A stretch of DNA of 50,029 bases from Burkholderiales bacterium (GCA_011391155.1 JAABRA010000414.1:1-50029), one strand, 5' to 3'; positions 25,781 through 35,262 are shown, counted from the first letter of the stretch. Notes: a model not told the origin generated them from the sequence alone. Made by a program: numbers and translations.

Positions 25781-28771
25781 ATGCGTTACATCAAACTCCT
25801 TGTGAGCCTCGCCTTGGCGTTTCTTCTTGCCGCCTGCGGGGGCGGAGGCGGTGACCCTGGGACCAATACATGCTGCTCGGCAACGTCCTCACCGTCGTCT
25901 TCCGCACCGACCATTACTGTCGCTCTTTTAGATGCGGCTGGTAGCGAGGTCAACAACATTCCTGGTGGCGCTGTCTATACCGCCCGGGCGACGCTAAAAA
26001 GCAATTCGGGGGCTCCGGTGGTTGGCACCTTGGTCAGTTTCAGCGTGGAGGGTGCAGCGATTGCCAGCCTTAGTCCGAATACGGCATTGACGAATTCGGA
26101 CGGCGTGGCCGTGGTTACCATTGCGCCCGCCTCGGCCTCCAGCGCTGGCGCAGCCACACTAGCGGCGGCTGCAACAGTTTCCGGCTCCGAGGTCAAAGCG
26201 CAAATTGATTTTGCGGTTCAGGCGGCTGGAAGCGGGACCGCTCCCTCATTGAGTGTCGCCATCTACGATGCGACGGGGAAAACGGTGACCAACATTACTG
26301 CCGGGGGCCAATACACTGCGCGCGTCACGGTCAAAGCTGCATCAGGCGCGCCCGTGTCATCCGCGCTGGTCAACTACAGTCTTGTGGGTGTTGCGGTGGC
26401 CACCTTGAGTCCGAACACGGCGTTGACGAACAGCGCTGGGGTTGCCGAAGTGACCATTGCGCCAGCGTCTGCTTCGAGCCTGGGTGCCGCAACGCTATTG
26501 GCGAGTTCGCTGGTTGATGGAACTGGGGTCTCGGCGCAGGTGAATTTTGCTGTTCAGGCCTCCAGTGTTGTGGCCGTGCCCACTTTGACGGTGGGAATTT
26601 ACGATTCGTTAGGCAATGCGGTAAACACGATTGCAGCGGGTGGACGATATACGGCTCGTGTCTCGGTCAAGGGCGGTAACGGCTTGCCAGTGCCGTCAAC
26701 ATTGGTCACTTACAGCGTCGTTGGAGCAGCGATCGCAACACTGAGTCCGAATACGGCATTGACCAACAGTCTGGGTGTGGCTGAGGTGGCCATCGCTCCG
26801 GTTACATTGTCCAGCCTTGGGGCCGCCTCTCTTTCAGCCAGTGCCGTTGTGGCAGGGGCGACAGTCTCTTCGCGGATGGACTTTGCCGTTCAGGCTTCGA
26901 GCACCGTCACTGCACCGGCGTTGACGGTAACGATCCATGACGCCTCAGGCGCATCGGTGAATACGATCGCTATAGGTGGCGCCTATGTCGCCCGAGCAAC
27001 AGTCAAGGATTCATCGCGGTTGCCGGTGGCATCTGCGCTGGTCAATTTTGATCTTGGCGGGGCATCAATTGCAACTCTGAGCCCGGAGACGGCGTTGACT
27101 AACAGTGCGGGGGTGGCCGAGGTGGCAATAGCGCCATCCTCGCTGTCGAGCATTGGTGCTGCGTCGCTTTCCGCGAATTCCAATGTGGCGGGTGCGAGCG
27201 TCTCGGGACAGTTGGACTTTTCTGTACAGGCCTCCAGCCTTTCGCTCGCGCCGGTCGTCGTGGGCAGCGCAAACTTGCCTTCGGGCGGCAACACCCCGGT
27301 GCAAGTCACAGCGTTGATAGGTGGCGCACCGTCCACAGGTCTTGCCGTGAATGTGAGCTATGCGGCGTCGTGTGGACGAATCAACGGACAGGACACCAGC
27401 GCCGGGGGGGTCAGTGTGACCACCAATGGCAGTGGTGTCGCCGCCGCCGTTTATGACGCGGTCACTGCGGGTGGTGAACTCTGCAGCGGCGCGATCACGA
27501 TCACCGCTTCCAGTGCTGGAGCTTCGCCGAAATCAACGACGATAAATGTGGCCGCGCCGAGTGCCAACGCGGTTGTGTTTGTATCGTCTGCTCCTTCCCA
27601 GATTTTTGTAGCGGGATCGGGCGCCGTGGAACAGGCCATCGTGAAGTTCAAGGTGTTGTCCTCGGCGGGCACTGCCATGGCGAACGTACCCGTCAAGTTC
27701 AGTATCGTGGTCAATCCAGGAGGTGTCGGGATTGGTGCTGCCAGCTCTACGGCGGCAACGACGGTAACGACCAGTGCCTCTGGTGAAGCGTCCGTCTCTG
27801 TTTTTTCCGGCACCATTCCAGGACCCGTCAAGGTGCGGGCTGAACTGGTCTCGAATTCTGCGGTGTTTTCGGAGTCCCAGAATCTGACGGTTGCTTCGGG
27901 TCCGCCTTCACAGCGATTCATGAGCCTGTCGGTTGAGACCTTCAACATCGAGGGCTGGGTGATTGACGGTACCAGCACCCAGTTGACGGTTCGGGTTGCG
28001 GATCGCCAGGGCAATGCCGTCGAGGATGGAACGGTGGTGAACTTCACCGCTGAAGGGGGTCAGGTTGCACGCAGCTGCGCCACGACGCGTGTGGGGGGAA
28101 TTTCCCAGTGCAGCGTGGCATTCCAGAGTCAGAATCCCCGCCCCGCAGGTGGTCGTGCATCGGTTCTGGCGTATCTGGAGGGAACCAAGGACTATGTCGA
28201 CGGCAACGGAAACAACCGTTACGACGCGGGCGTAGATACCTTGCTGAACCTCGGCGATTCCTACCGTGACGACAATGAAAACAATGGTTATGACTCGTCT
28301 ACCGGCGAGTTCCTGATCCCCCGAGGTGGCGTCCTCACCTGTGCGGGAACCGGCGCGCCCTTCCCTGCGCGGGTCAACACTTGCGACAGCAACCTGTCGA
28401 CGACGGTACGCCAACAGGCGGTCATTCTTTTCTCTTCTTCAAACCCCTTGCTGGTGACTACTGAAGAGTCCAGCACGGGACTTTCGTTCCGGCTCAGCAG
28501 TCTGCAGAATCCATTGCTTCCGTTGCCCGCTGGAACCACGGTGTCGGCTGAGGCGTTCGATACCAACTCGGCAGACGGGAAGAACTGCTCGCTTGCAGGC
28601 ACCGTCTTCGGCTCTCCGATTCCAAATGTCAATCCGGGTACGAACCCTGGCGCTGATCTGTCGACCTCCCATGGGGTCACACTCAAGGACTGTCTGTCGG
28701 ACGACGTGGTGGCGATCACCGTCCGCGTACCCTCGGGCCTGGGGACGACATACCGCATCAGGATTCCTTGA
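25781..28771 (+). CDS. Ig-like repeat lipoprotein with four tandem units
   Basis: A 996-residue surface-type lipoprotein. The lipobox is LAAC (Cys19), followed by a glycine-rich linker. Four tandem Ig-like (BIG/invasin-type) domains begin at residues 42, 154, 266 and 378, an exact period of 112 residues. Each starts [AV]P-x-[IL]-[TS]-V and contains LSP[NE]TALTNS. Further beta-rich segments follow (490-590, 597-705, 712-800). Residues 807-815 and 830-838 form two D-x-N-x-N-x3-D loops that resemble calcium sites. Eight cysteines after residue 500 could form disulfides. The ATG at 25781 has GGAAGAA ahead; the frame opens at 25739, but the lipobox favours the later start. The stop overlaps the aroK TTG. 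Adhesion or pilus-related surface roles are guesses from position and architecture only. Confidence 0.88.
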   Translation: MRYIKLLVSLALAFLLAACGGGGGDPGTNTCCSATSSPSSSAPTITVALLDAAGSEVNNIPGGAVYTARATLKSNSGAPVVGTLVSFSVEGAAIASLSPNTALTNSDGVAVVTIAPASASSAGAATLAAAATVSGSEVKAQIDFAVQAAGSGTAPSLSVAIYDATGKTVTNITAGGQYTARVTVKAASGAPVSSALVNYSLVGVAVATLSPNTALTNSAGVAEVTIAPASASSLGAATLLASSLVDGTGVSAQVNFAVQASSVVAVPTLTVGIYDSLGNAVNTIAAGGRYTARVSVKGGNGLPVPSTLVTYSVVGAAIATLSPNTALTNSLGVAEVAIAPVTLSSLGAASLSASAVVAGATVSSRMDFAVQASSTVTAPALTVTIHDASGASVNTIAIGGAYVARATVKDSSRLPVASALVNFDLGGASIATLSPETALTNSAGVAEVAIAPSSLSSIGAASLSANSNVAGASVSGQLDFSVQASSLSLAPVVVGSANLPSGGNTPVQVTALIGGAPSTGLAVNVSYAASCGRINGQDTSAGGVSVTTNGSGVAAAVYDAVTAGGELCSGAITITASSAGASPKSTTINVAAPSANAVVFVSSAPSQIFVAGSGAVEQAIVKFKVLSSAGTAMANVPVKFSIVVNPGGVGIGAASSTAATTVTTSASGEASVSVFSGTIPGPVKVRAELVSNSAVFSESQNLTVASGPPSQRFMSLSVETFNIEGWVIDGTSTQLTVRVADRQGNAVEDGTVVNFTAEGGQVARSCATTRVGGISQCSVAFQSQNPRPAGGRASVLAYLEGTKDYVDGNGNNRYDAGVDTLLNLGDSYRDDNENNGYDSSTGEFLIPRGGVLTCAGTGAPFPARVNTCDSNLSTTVRQQAVILFSSSNPLLVTTEESSTGLSFRLSSLQNPLLPLPAGTTVSAEAFDTNSADGKNCSLAGTVFGSPIPNVNPGTNPGADLSTSHGVTLKDCLSDDVVAITVRVPSGLGTTYRIRIP
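25904..27247 (+). repeat. Four tandem 336-bp coding repeats
   Basis: The coding sequence of the Ig-like lipoprotein holds four units of exactly 336 bp (112 codons), starting at 25904, 26240, 26576 and 26912. The DNA is diverged but each unit keeps segments such as those coding for LSPNTALTNS. The equal length with diverged sequence suggests old duplications under constraint on domain length. Confidence 0.85.
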
Positions 28772-29325
28772 AAGTCTCCCTCGTCGGGCTCCCCGGCTCC
28801 GGTAAATCCACCGTCGGCCGCCAGCTTGCGCGACGGCTTGGCGTGCCTTTCGCCGATTCCGACCATGTGATCGAGCAGCAACTGTGCTGCTCGATCCGCG
28901 AATATTTCGAGCGCGAAGGCGAAGACCGGTTTCGTGACCTCGAGGCGGCGGTGCTTGATGACCTGACCCGGCATCACCAGGGCGTTCTCGCGACCGGTGG
29001 CGGCGCCGTATTGCGGGAGGCGAACCGGTCGCACCTGCGCGCCCGAGGCCATGTGGTTTACCTGCGCTCCACGCCCGAAGAGGTGTTCCGCCGCCTGCGC
29101 CATGACGTGAACCGGCCGCTGCTCCAGGTCAACGATCCCCTGGGCCGGCTGCGTGACCTGTTTGCCGTGCGCGATCCGCTGTACCGCGCAACCGCCCACT
29201 TCGTCATTGAAACCGGCCGTCCGTCAGTGGCCAGGCTGGTCAGCATGATCATGATGCAACTCGAGCTCGCGGGCCTGGTCCTGCCCCCAGCTGGCGCCAC
29301 CGAGACCGCGCCCCCCTTGTCCTGA
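28768..29325 (+). CDS. aroK: Shikimate kinase
   Basis: A 185-residue kinase that phosphorylates shikimate in aromatic amino-acid synthesis. The P-loop GLPGSGKST is at residues 7-15. Asp30 and Asp32 in ADSD bind magnesium and shikimate, Arg56 in DRFRDLE binds shikimate, and the GGGA motif is at 77-80. The start is a TTG overlapping the previous stop (TTGA, 28768-28771), with AGGA five bases upstream, so translation is coupled to the Ig-repeat lipoprotein. The C-terminal 20 residues are longer than usual and Pro/Ala-rich. Confidence 0.95.
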   Translation: MKVSLVGLPGSGKSTVGRQLARRLGVPFADSDHVIEQQLCCSIREYFEREGEDRFRDLEAAVLDDLTRHHQGVLATGGGAVLREANRSHLRARGHVVYLRSTPEEVFRRLRHDVNRPLLQVNDPLGRLRDLFAVRDPLYRATAHFVIETGRPSVARLVSMIMMQLELAGLVLPPAGATETAPPLS

Positions 29326-29389
29326 AAGCGGTGGTTTGCGGTGTGCGCCGCCGGGCTGGCCTGCCGGGGAATGTCCTAAACTCACGGCC

Positions 29390-30499
29390 ATGCCAACCCA
29401 GCCCTCCCTCCAGCACGTCGAGATCGCCCTCGGAGACCGCAGCTACCGCATCGGCATCGGCGCCGGATTGCTCGACGACCCGCTGACCTATGCTGCCGCC
29501 CCGAAAGCCGCGGCGGCGCTGATCGTCACCAACACCACGGTGGCTCCGCTGTATGCGGCGCGGCTGAAAACGGCACTGTCGGGCAAGTACCCGGCGCTGC
29601 ACACGGTCGTCTTGCCCGATGGCGAAAGCTACAAGACTTGGCAGACTCTCAACCTCATCTTCGACGCCCTGCTCGGCCACGGCTGCGACCGCAAGACGGT
29701 GCTCTACGCGCTGGGCGGCGGCGTGATCGGTGACATGACCGGCTTTGCCGCCGCCAGCTACATGCGTGGCGTGCCCTTCGTGCAGGTGCCCACGACATTG
29801 CTGGCGCAGGTGGACTCGTCGGTCGGCGGCAAGACCGGCATCAACCACCCGCTGGGCAAGAACATGATCGGGGCGTTTTACCAGCCGCAGCTGGTGGTGT
29901 GCGATATCGACACCTTCAAGACCCTGCCGGAACGCGAGCTGAGCGCCGGTCTGGCCGAAGTGATCAAGTATGGCCCGATCGCCGACCCGGCCTTTCTGGA
30001 CTGGATCGAAGCCAACCTGGACGCCCTGCGGGCCCGCGACCCGGCGGCGCTGGCGTGCGCCGTCAGGCGCTGCTGTGAAATCAAGGCCTGGGTCGTGGGC
30101 CAGGATGAGCGGGAATCCGGTCTGCGCGCGATCCTGAACTTTGGCCACACCTTCGGGCATGCGATCGAGGCCGGGCTGGGCTACGGCGCATGGCTGCACG
30201 GCGAGGCCGTGGGCTGCGGCATGGTTATGGCGGCCCGCCTTTCACAGCGCCTGGGGCTGGTGGACGATGCCTTCGTGCAGCGGCTTACCACGCTGGTGGC
30301 GCGCGCCGGGCTGCCCGTCAAGGCGCCCTGGCTCGACGCGGGCGACAACGCGGGGCGGTACCTGGCGCTCATGCGGGTCGACAAGAAGGCCGAAGGCGGG
30401 GAAATCAAGTTTGTCGTGATCGACGGCATGGGGCAGGCCTCGGTGCGCGGCGCGCCCGACGCACTGGTCCGTGAAATCATTGACGGTGCCTGCGCCTGA
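29390..30499 (+). CDS. aroB: 3-dehydroquinate synthase
   Basis: A 369-residue NAD- and zinc-dependent enzyme that makes 3-dehydroquinate from DAHP. Markers are DGESYKTW, the NAD-binding [30 protein letters not shown], and the metal ligands in [18 protein letters not shown] and LHGEAVG. The ATG at 29390 is preferred over the frame opening at 29336, since the extra 18 residues do not fit the family. It forms the usual aroK-aroB pair. A copy of the interspersed repeat lies 23 bp after its stop. Confidence 0.96.
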   Translation: MPTQPSLQHVEIALGDRSYRIGIGAGLLDDPLTYAAAPKAAAALIVTNTTVAPLYAARLKTALSGKYPALHTVVLPDGESYKTWQTLNLIFDALLGHGCDRKTVLYALGGGVIGDMTGFAAASYMRGVPFVQVPTTLLAQVDSSVGGKTGINHPLGKNMIGAFYQPQLVVCDIDTFKTLPERELSAGLAEVIKYGPIADPAFLDWIEANLDALRARDPAALACAVRRCCEIKAWVVGQDERESGLRAILNFGHTFGHAIEAGLGYGAWLHGEAVGCGMVMAARLSQRLGLVDDAFVQRLTTLVARAGLPVKAPWLDAGDNAGRYLALMRVDKKAEGGEIKFVVIDGMGQASVRGAPDALVREIIDGACA

Positions 30500-30522
30500 A
30501 CCGTCCGGATAATAGTAAAAAA

Positions 30523-30560
30523 GATAGCTAACCAAGACCTTCCGACGCTGGGAAGGGCAC
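30523..30560 (-). repeat. Interspersed repeat, copy B
   Basis: On the + strand it begins GATAGCTAACC and ends GACGCTGGGAAGGGCAC. An internal CCTTCC/GGAAGG pair can form a hairpin. It lies between aroB and dgt and is the reverse orientation of copy A. Confidence 0.75.
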
Positions 30561-30577
30561 GATTTGTTCAAAATATC

Positions 30578-31744
30578 ATGATGTTGGCGCCTTTTGCGGC
30601 TGATCCGGCCGGCTCCCGCGGTCGGCGCTATCCGGAGGCCCCGGCACCGACCCGGTCCGAGTACCAGCGCGACCGCGACCGCATCGTGCATTGCACCGCC
30701 TTCCGCCGGCTGGTCTACAAGACGCAGGTGTTCCTGAACCACGAAGGCGACCTGTTTCGCACCCGCCTCACCCACTCGCTCGAAGTGGCGCAACTGGGCC
30801 GCTCGATCGCCCGCTCCCTGGCGCTCAATGAAGACCTGGTGGAGGCCATCGCGCTGGCGCATGACCTGGGCCACACGCCGTTCGGCCACGCCGGGCAGGA
30901 TGCGCTGAACGACTGCATGAGCGGGGACGGCCAGGAATGGGGCGGCTTCGAGCACAACCTGCAGAGCCTGCGCGTGGTCGATCACCTGGAGGAGCGCTAT
31001 CCGGCCTGGGACGGCCTGAACCTGAGCTTCGAGACCCGCGAAGGCATCCTCAAGCACTGCTCGCCGGCGAACGCGCGGAAACTGGAGGCGACCGATCCCA
31101 CGGGCGTGGCGCGCCGCTTTCTGGATCAATCGCAGCCTGGCCTGGAGGCCCAGTTGTGCAACCTTGCCGATGAAATCGCCTACAACGCCCACGACATCGA
31201 CGACGGCGTGCGCTCCGGGCTGATCACGCTGGAGCAGTTGCAGGAGGTCGAACTCTTCGAGTTCTACCGCGTGCAGGCCCTGCGCGAATACCCGGCGTTG
31301 CAGGGCCGTCGCGTGCTGTTTGAGGCGATCCGCCGCATGCTCAGCGCACAGGTCTATGACGTCATCGACACCACCCGGCAGGCCCTGGCCGTGGTGGATC
31401 CCCGCGCGGCCGATGAGGCGCGCCAGGCCGGCCCGATGGTGCTCTTCAGCGCGGCGATGCGCGACAAATCGGCCGTGCTCAAGCGCTTCCTGCTCAAGAA
31501 CCTGTACCGCCATCCGCAGGTGGTGCAGACCACCGGCCAGGCGAAGCAGGTGGTGCGCGAGCTGTTCAGCGCTTACCTGGCTGATCCGTTGCAGATGCCG
31601 CCCGGTTTCAGCGGGCGTGCGGTGATGTCCGCGGGGCATCCTGCCGGCGTGGCGCGCGCCGTGGCCGACTACATCGCCGGCATGACCGACCGTTTCGCGG
31701 CGCGCGAACACGAACGCCTGACCGGGCGCAGGTTGCTGGCGTGA
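30578..31744 (+). CDS. dgt: Deoxyguanosinetriphosphate triphosphohydrolase-like protein
   Basis: A 388-residue HD-superfamily phosphohydrolase of the dGTPase-like type, which cleaves dNTPs to deoxynucleoside and triphosphate. Metal-binding residues are His66 in THSLEV, the His95-Asp96 pair in LAHDLGHTPFGH, and the later aspartate in CNLADEIAYNAHDIDDG. The length fits the shorter dNTPase group rather than the 505-residue E. coli Dgt. Two ATGs stand side by side at 30578 and 30581. The position after aroKB is the usual one in this order. Confidence 0.93.
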   Translation: MMLAPFAADPAGSRGRRYPEAPAPTRSEYQRDRDRIVHCTAFRRLVYKTQVFLNHEGDLFRTRLTHSLEVAQLGRSIARSLALNEDLVEAIALAHDLGHTPFGHAGQDALNDCMSGDGQEWGGFEHNLQSLRVVDHLEERYPAWDGLNLSFETREGILKHCSPANARKLEATDPTGVARRFLDQSQPGLEAQLCNLADEIAYNAHDIDDGVRSGLITLEQLQEVELFEFYRVQALREYPALQGRRVLFEAIRRMLSAQVYDVIDTTRQALAVVDPRAADEARQAGPMVLFSAAMRDKSAVLKRFLLKNLYRHPQVVQTTGQAKQVVRELFSAYLADPLQMPPGFSGRAVMSAGHPAGVARAVADYIAGMTDRFAAREHERLTGRRLLA

Positions 31745-31784
31745 GCATTCGGAAAACCTTCCAGAATCTGCGCACCGACATCCC

Positions 31785-33029
31785 ATGAAACGCACCGCCA
31801 TCGACCCGGCCCTGCTGGTGATCCTGGCCGGCGTGTGCGCGGCGCTGCACGTGGGCAAGCTGCCGCCGGCGCTTCCCGTGCTGCGCGATGCGCTGGGCGT
31901 CACGCTGCTGCAGGCTGGCTTCCTGCTCTCGATGGTGCAGCTCGCCGGCATGACCCTCGGCCTGGCCGTTGGCCTCACCGCCGACAGTTTCGGGCTGCGC
32001 CGTTGCATGCTGCTGGGCCTGTGGACGCTGGCCGGCGCGAGCGCTGCGGGCGGCTGGGCGCGCGGCGCGCCGGATCTGCTGGTGCTGCGCGCGCTGGAGG
32101 GCTTCGGGCTGCTGCTGGTCGCACTGCCCGCGCCCAGCCTGATCCGCAAGCTGGTCCCGATGTCGCGGCTGAGCACCATGCTGGGGCTGTGGGGCGCCTA
32201 CATGCCGTTGGGGTCGGCGATGGCCTTGTTGTGCGGGCCATTGGTCATGGCGCTCATCGGCTGGCAGGGCTGGTGGTGGGGCCTGGCGCTGCTGTCGGGC
32301 GCCATGGCGGTCGGGCTCGCGGCCAGCGTGCCCCCGGACGCCGCACGTCGCAGCACCCCGGGCACCGCGGCCACCGCGGCCACCGGGCCGGCGGCGCAAA
32401 CCATCACATCAGTCCCACCCTGGCCGCGGCGCCTGCGCCAGACGCTGAGCGCGCGCGGCCCCTGGCTGGTGGCCCTGAGTTTCGCGGTGTATTCGGGCCA
32501 GTGGCTGGCCGTCATCGGCTTCCTGCCGTCGATCTATCTGCAGGCCGGGATCGGCGGCGCTGCCGTCGGCTTGCTGACCGCGCTGGCTGCCGCCGTCAAC
32601 ATCATTGGCAACGTGGGCTCAGGCCGGCTGTTGCAACGCGGTGCCAGGCCGCAGCACCTGCTCTACATCGGCTTCGCCGCGATGTCGCTGGGCACGCTGA
32701 TGGCATTTGCCCTGGCGCCGGGCCAGCCCTTGCTGCGCTATGCGGGCGTGCTGCTGTTCTCGATGGTGGGTGGCATGATTCCCGGCACGCTGTTCTCGCT
32801 GGCAGTGCGCCTGGCGCCCGGCGACGACACGATTTCCACCACGGTGGGCTGGATGCAACAATGGTCGGCCGCCGGCCAGTTCGCCGGCCCGCCGCTGGTG
32901 GCCTGGGTGGCTGGCGTCGTGGGTGGGTGGCAATGGACCTGGACCGTCACGGGAGCTTGCTCGGTGATCGGCCTGGCGCTGGCGGCGCAGATCGCACGCA
33001 CCGCCCGGCCGGACGATGCGGCATACTGA
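31785..33029 (+). CDS. MFS transporter, CynX/NimT-like
   Basis: A 414-residue major facilitator with about 12 hydrophobic segments in two halves. The halves are joined by a Pro/Ala/Thr-rich linker at residues 185-210. The loop after helix 2 (LTADSFGLRRCML) is a variant of the MFS motif A. The general resemblance is to the cyanate/nitroimidazole transporter branch, but no substrate can be assigned. It starts 40 bp after dgt. Confidence 0.85.
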   Translation: MKRTAIDPALLVILAGVCAALHVGKLPPALPVLRDALGVTLLQAGFLLSMVQLAGMTLGLAVGLTADSFGLRRCMLLGLWTLAGASAAGGWARGAPDLLVLRALEGFGLLLVALPAPSLIRKLVPMSRLSTMLGLWGAYMPLGSAMALLCGPLVMALIGWQGWWWGLALLSGAMAVGLAASVPPDAARRSTPGTAATAATGPAAQTITSVPPWPRRLRQTLSARGPWLVALSFAVYSGQWLAVIGFLPSIYLQAGIGGAAVGLLTALAAAVNIIGNVGSGRLLQRGARPQHLLYIGFAAMSLGTLMAFALAPGQPLLRYAGVLLFSMVGGMIPGTLFSLAVRLAPGDDTISTTVGWMQQWSAAGQFAGPPLVAWVAGVVGGWQWTWTVTGACSVIGLALAAQIARTARPDDAAY

Positions 33030-33067
33030 AAGCCATTAATAAAAAAGAATGTACGGAGGGACGCGTC

Positions 33068-33715
33068 GTGAGTTTTCTCAATCAGCTCAAGTCGCAGGCG
33101 GCAGAGCTTCAAAGCCGGCAGGCCCGGGAGCAACGCAACTTTGAAGAGAGCACCGCCCAGACGGAATACGCCTGCAACACGGTTTCGGTCTACCTTCAGG
33201 AACTGGCGCGCCAGCTCAATGTGATTGCGCCGCCGGGGCCCACACTCAGTGTGGACGGAAAAACGCCGTGGCCGGCCATGCGGCTGGTGAGCTTTCGCTG
33301 CGACGCGCGCAAGAAGACGCTGCGCGGCAAGGAGGTCTACGACTACCTGAGCCTGGGCTGGGACATCGTGCCCCAGCACGGAAAGCCGCTGCTGGCCTGC
33401 GTCAAGGTGAATTTCCCGCCGGATCTGGAGCGCGTGCAAAAGCGCCTGGGGTGGGGCGCCATCCAGCATGAGCGCAGCGATATCCGGCATCCGGGAAAGA
33501 ACGCCCTGCTGGCCTACAGCTTTGAATTCCTCACCCAGTCCCGCGGCAGTGTGGTGGTCACCCCGGACCATGACACCGCGACCCTGGCTTTTCGCGCGAT
33601 GAACCTGAGCGGCTTCGAGCTCGTCCAGGCTTCCTGGCCCGCGCGGCAGGTCGGCCAGCCCTTGCTGGATGAACTGGCCAAGCGCATCGTGCAGCAACCC
33701 CATGCCTTCGGCTGA
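33068..33715 (+). CDS. Hypothetical protein, no recognised family
   Basis: A 215-residue soluble protein that starts with GTG, with a strong GGAGGGA ribosome binding site (33056-33062) ahead. The N-terminal 45 residues are charged and helical (LKSQAAELQSRQAREQ), possibly a coiled coil. The middle is beta-rich (MRLVSFRCDARKKTL, VYDYLSLGWDIV, LLACVKVNFPPDL). The C-terminal half contains SFEFLTQSRGSVVVTPDHDTA and ends in a helical LLDELAKRIV. The frame is open far upstream through the MFS gene, but that part is a shadow. I do not recognise the function. It is followed 14 bp later by the DUF1415 gene. Confidence 0.75.
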   Translation: MSFLNQLKSQAAELQSRQAREQRNFEESTAQTEYACNTVSVYLQELARQLNVIAPPGPTLSVDGKTPWPAMRLVSFRCDARKKTLRGKEVYDYLSLGWDIVPQHGKPLLACVKVNFPPDLERVQKRLGWGAIQHERSDIRHPGKNALLAYSFEFLTQSRGSVVVTPDHDTATLAFRAMNLSGFELVQASWPARQVGQPLLDELAKRIVQQPHAFG

Positions 33716-33729
33716 ACGTGGAGCTGCCC

Positions 33730-34317
33730 ATGCAGGCTGAACAGAAAGAAATTGTCGAGCAGGACACCCGCCGCTGGCTGGAGCGCGCCGTCATCGGGTT
33801 GAACCTGTGCCCGTTCGCCAAATCGGTGCACGTCAAGGGCCAGGTGCACTTTGCCATCAGCGACGCCACCGACGCCGAGGCCCTGCGCCTTGCGCTGGTC
33901 ACCGAACTGCAGGACCTGGTGGCGCTGGCCCCCGAGGTGCGCGACACCACGCTGCTGGTCGCGCCCGATGCCTTCCCCGACTTCCTGGACTTCAATCATT
34001 TCCTGGTCACGGCGGACCGCGCCCTGGCCGAACTCGACCTCGAAGGCATCCTCCAGATCGCCCCGTTCCACCCCCGGTTCGTGTTTGCCGGCACGCTGGA
34101 CGACGACATCACCAACGCCACCAACCGCGCGCCGTACCCGACGCTGCACCTGATCCGGGAGGCCAGCATCGACCGGGCGGTGAAGTCCTTCCCCGAGGCC
34201 GAGGCGATCTTTGAGGTCAACATGGCCACCATGGAAAAGCTCGGCCCCGAAGGCTGGGCGGCGCTCGACGTTGGGCCCACGCGGGACGCGGGCGACTGTG
34301 GCAAGCTCAAGCCATGA
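33730..34317 (+). CDS. DUF1415 family protein
   Basis: A 195-residue protein with the hallmark opening RWLERAVIGLNLCPFAK, the centre FPDFLDFNHFL and QIAPFHPRFVFAG, and the C-terminal NRAPYPTLHLIREASIDRAV. These identify DUF1415. The conserved Cys in NLCPFA is a candidate active or metal-binding residue, but the family has no known function. The ATG at 33730 has GGAG seven bases ahead, better than the GTG at 33718. Its stop overlaps the start of the methyltransferase gene by ATGA. Confidence 0.88.
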   Translation: MQAEQKEIVEQDTRRWLERAVIGLNLCPFAKSVHVKGQVHFAISDATDAEALRLALVTELQDLVALAPEVRDTTLLVAPDAFPDFLDFNHFLVTADRALAELDLEGILQIAPFHPRFVFAGTLDDDITNATNRAPYPTLHLIREASIDRAVKSFPEAEAIFEVNMATMEKLGPEGWAALDVGPTRDAGDCGKLKP

Positions 34318-35198
34318 CGAAGAAGAAGCCTGCCGTTGGGCCCGGCACCCCGGCCCTGGCCCCTGAAATCCGCCCCGGCCAGTCGGTCGAACTGCTCAAG
34401 GAACTGCACATCCTCACGCGCGAGGGCAAGCTCAACCAGGATTCGCGGCGCAAGCTCAAGCAGGTCTACCACCTGTTCCAGTTCATCGAAAAGATCCTGC
34501 AGGAGCTGCAGGCATCGAAGGCGGGCGAGGGCGGCCTCACGCTGGCCGACCACGGCGCCGGCAAGTCCTACCTCGGCTTCATCATTTACGACCTGTACTT
34601 CAAGGCGCTGAAGACCGGCCACATCTACGGCATCGAGACCCGGGCCGAGCTGGTGCAGAAGTCGCGCGAACTGGCCGTGCGCCTGGGCTTCGAGCGCATG
34701 CGCTTTTTGAACCTCAGCGTGGCCGACGCCACGCAGTCGGACGCGCTGCCCGCGCGCATCGACGTCGTCACTGCCCTGCACGCCTGCGACACCGCCACCG
34801 ACGACGCCATCGCCTTCGGTTTAAGCAAGCACGCGAAATTCATGGTGCTGGTGCCCTGCTGCCAGGCCGAGGTGGCGCGCACGCTCAACGCTGGCAAGGC
34901 GCTCAGTCTGAATCGCACGCCGCTGGCCGAGCTCTGGCGCCACCCGCTGCACACCCGCGAGATGGGCAGCCAGATCACCAACGTGCTGCGCTGCCTGTAT
35001 CTGGAAGCCTCCGGCTACCAGGTCACGGTGACCGAACTGGTCGGCTGGGAGCACAGCCTGAAGAACGAACTCATCATCGCGAAATACACCGGCCAGAAAA
35101 AGCGCAGCGCCGCCGAGCGCCTGCGCGCGATCCTGGAGCAGTTCGGGATTGAATCGCTGCTGGAGACGCGGTTCAAGCTGACGGACAGCCCGGGTTGA
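34314..35198 (+). CDS. Class I SAM-dependent methyltransferase (METTL25/GSTCD-like)
   Basis: A 294-residue protein with an N-terminal helical region (residues 20-75) and a Rossmann methyltransferase core. LADHGAGKSYLGF corresponds to motif I, GIETRAELV to motif II, and DVVTALHACDTATDDAI is typical of the branch that includes METTL25 and GSTCD. LVPCCQAEV resembles a PCC motif seen in that branch. The target molecule is unknown. It is translationally coupled to the DUF1415 gene and is the last gene before the accessory islet. Confidence 0.85.
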   Translation: MTKKKPAVGPGTPALAPEIRPGQSVELLKELHILTREGKLNQDSRRKLKQVYHLFQFIEKILQELQASKAGEGGLTLADHGAGKSYLGFIIYDLYFKALKTGHIYGIETRAELVQKSRELAVRLGFERMRFLNLSVADATQSDALPARIDVVTALHACDTATDDAIAFGLSKHAKFMVLVPCCQAEVARTLNAGKALSLNRTPLAELWRHPLHTREMGSQITNVLRCLYLEASGYQVTVTELVGWEHSLKNELIIAKYTGQKKRSAAERLRAILEQFGIESLLETRFKLTDSPG

Positions 35199-35262
35199 GG
35201 CCGGCTGGAGGCACGGTTTGGCGAATCCAGCCGTTTGCTGGCGGCCTGGTGAGTCCTGAATA

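Noticed and set aside
30242-32179. A 645-codon open frame antisense to aroB end, dgt and the MFS start
   Set aside because: A GC-driven shadow frame across three recognised genes; its translation shows no recognisable domain.
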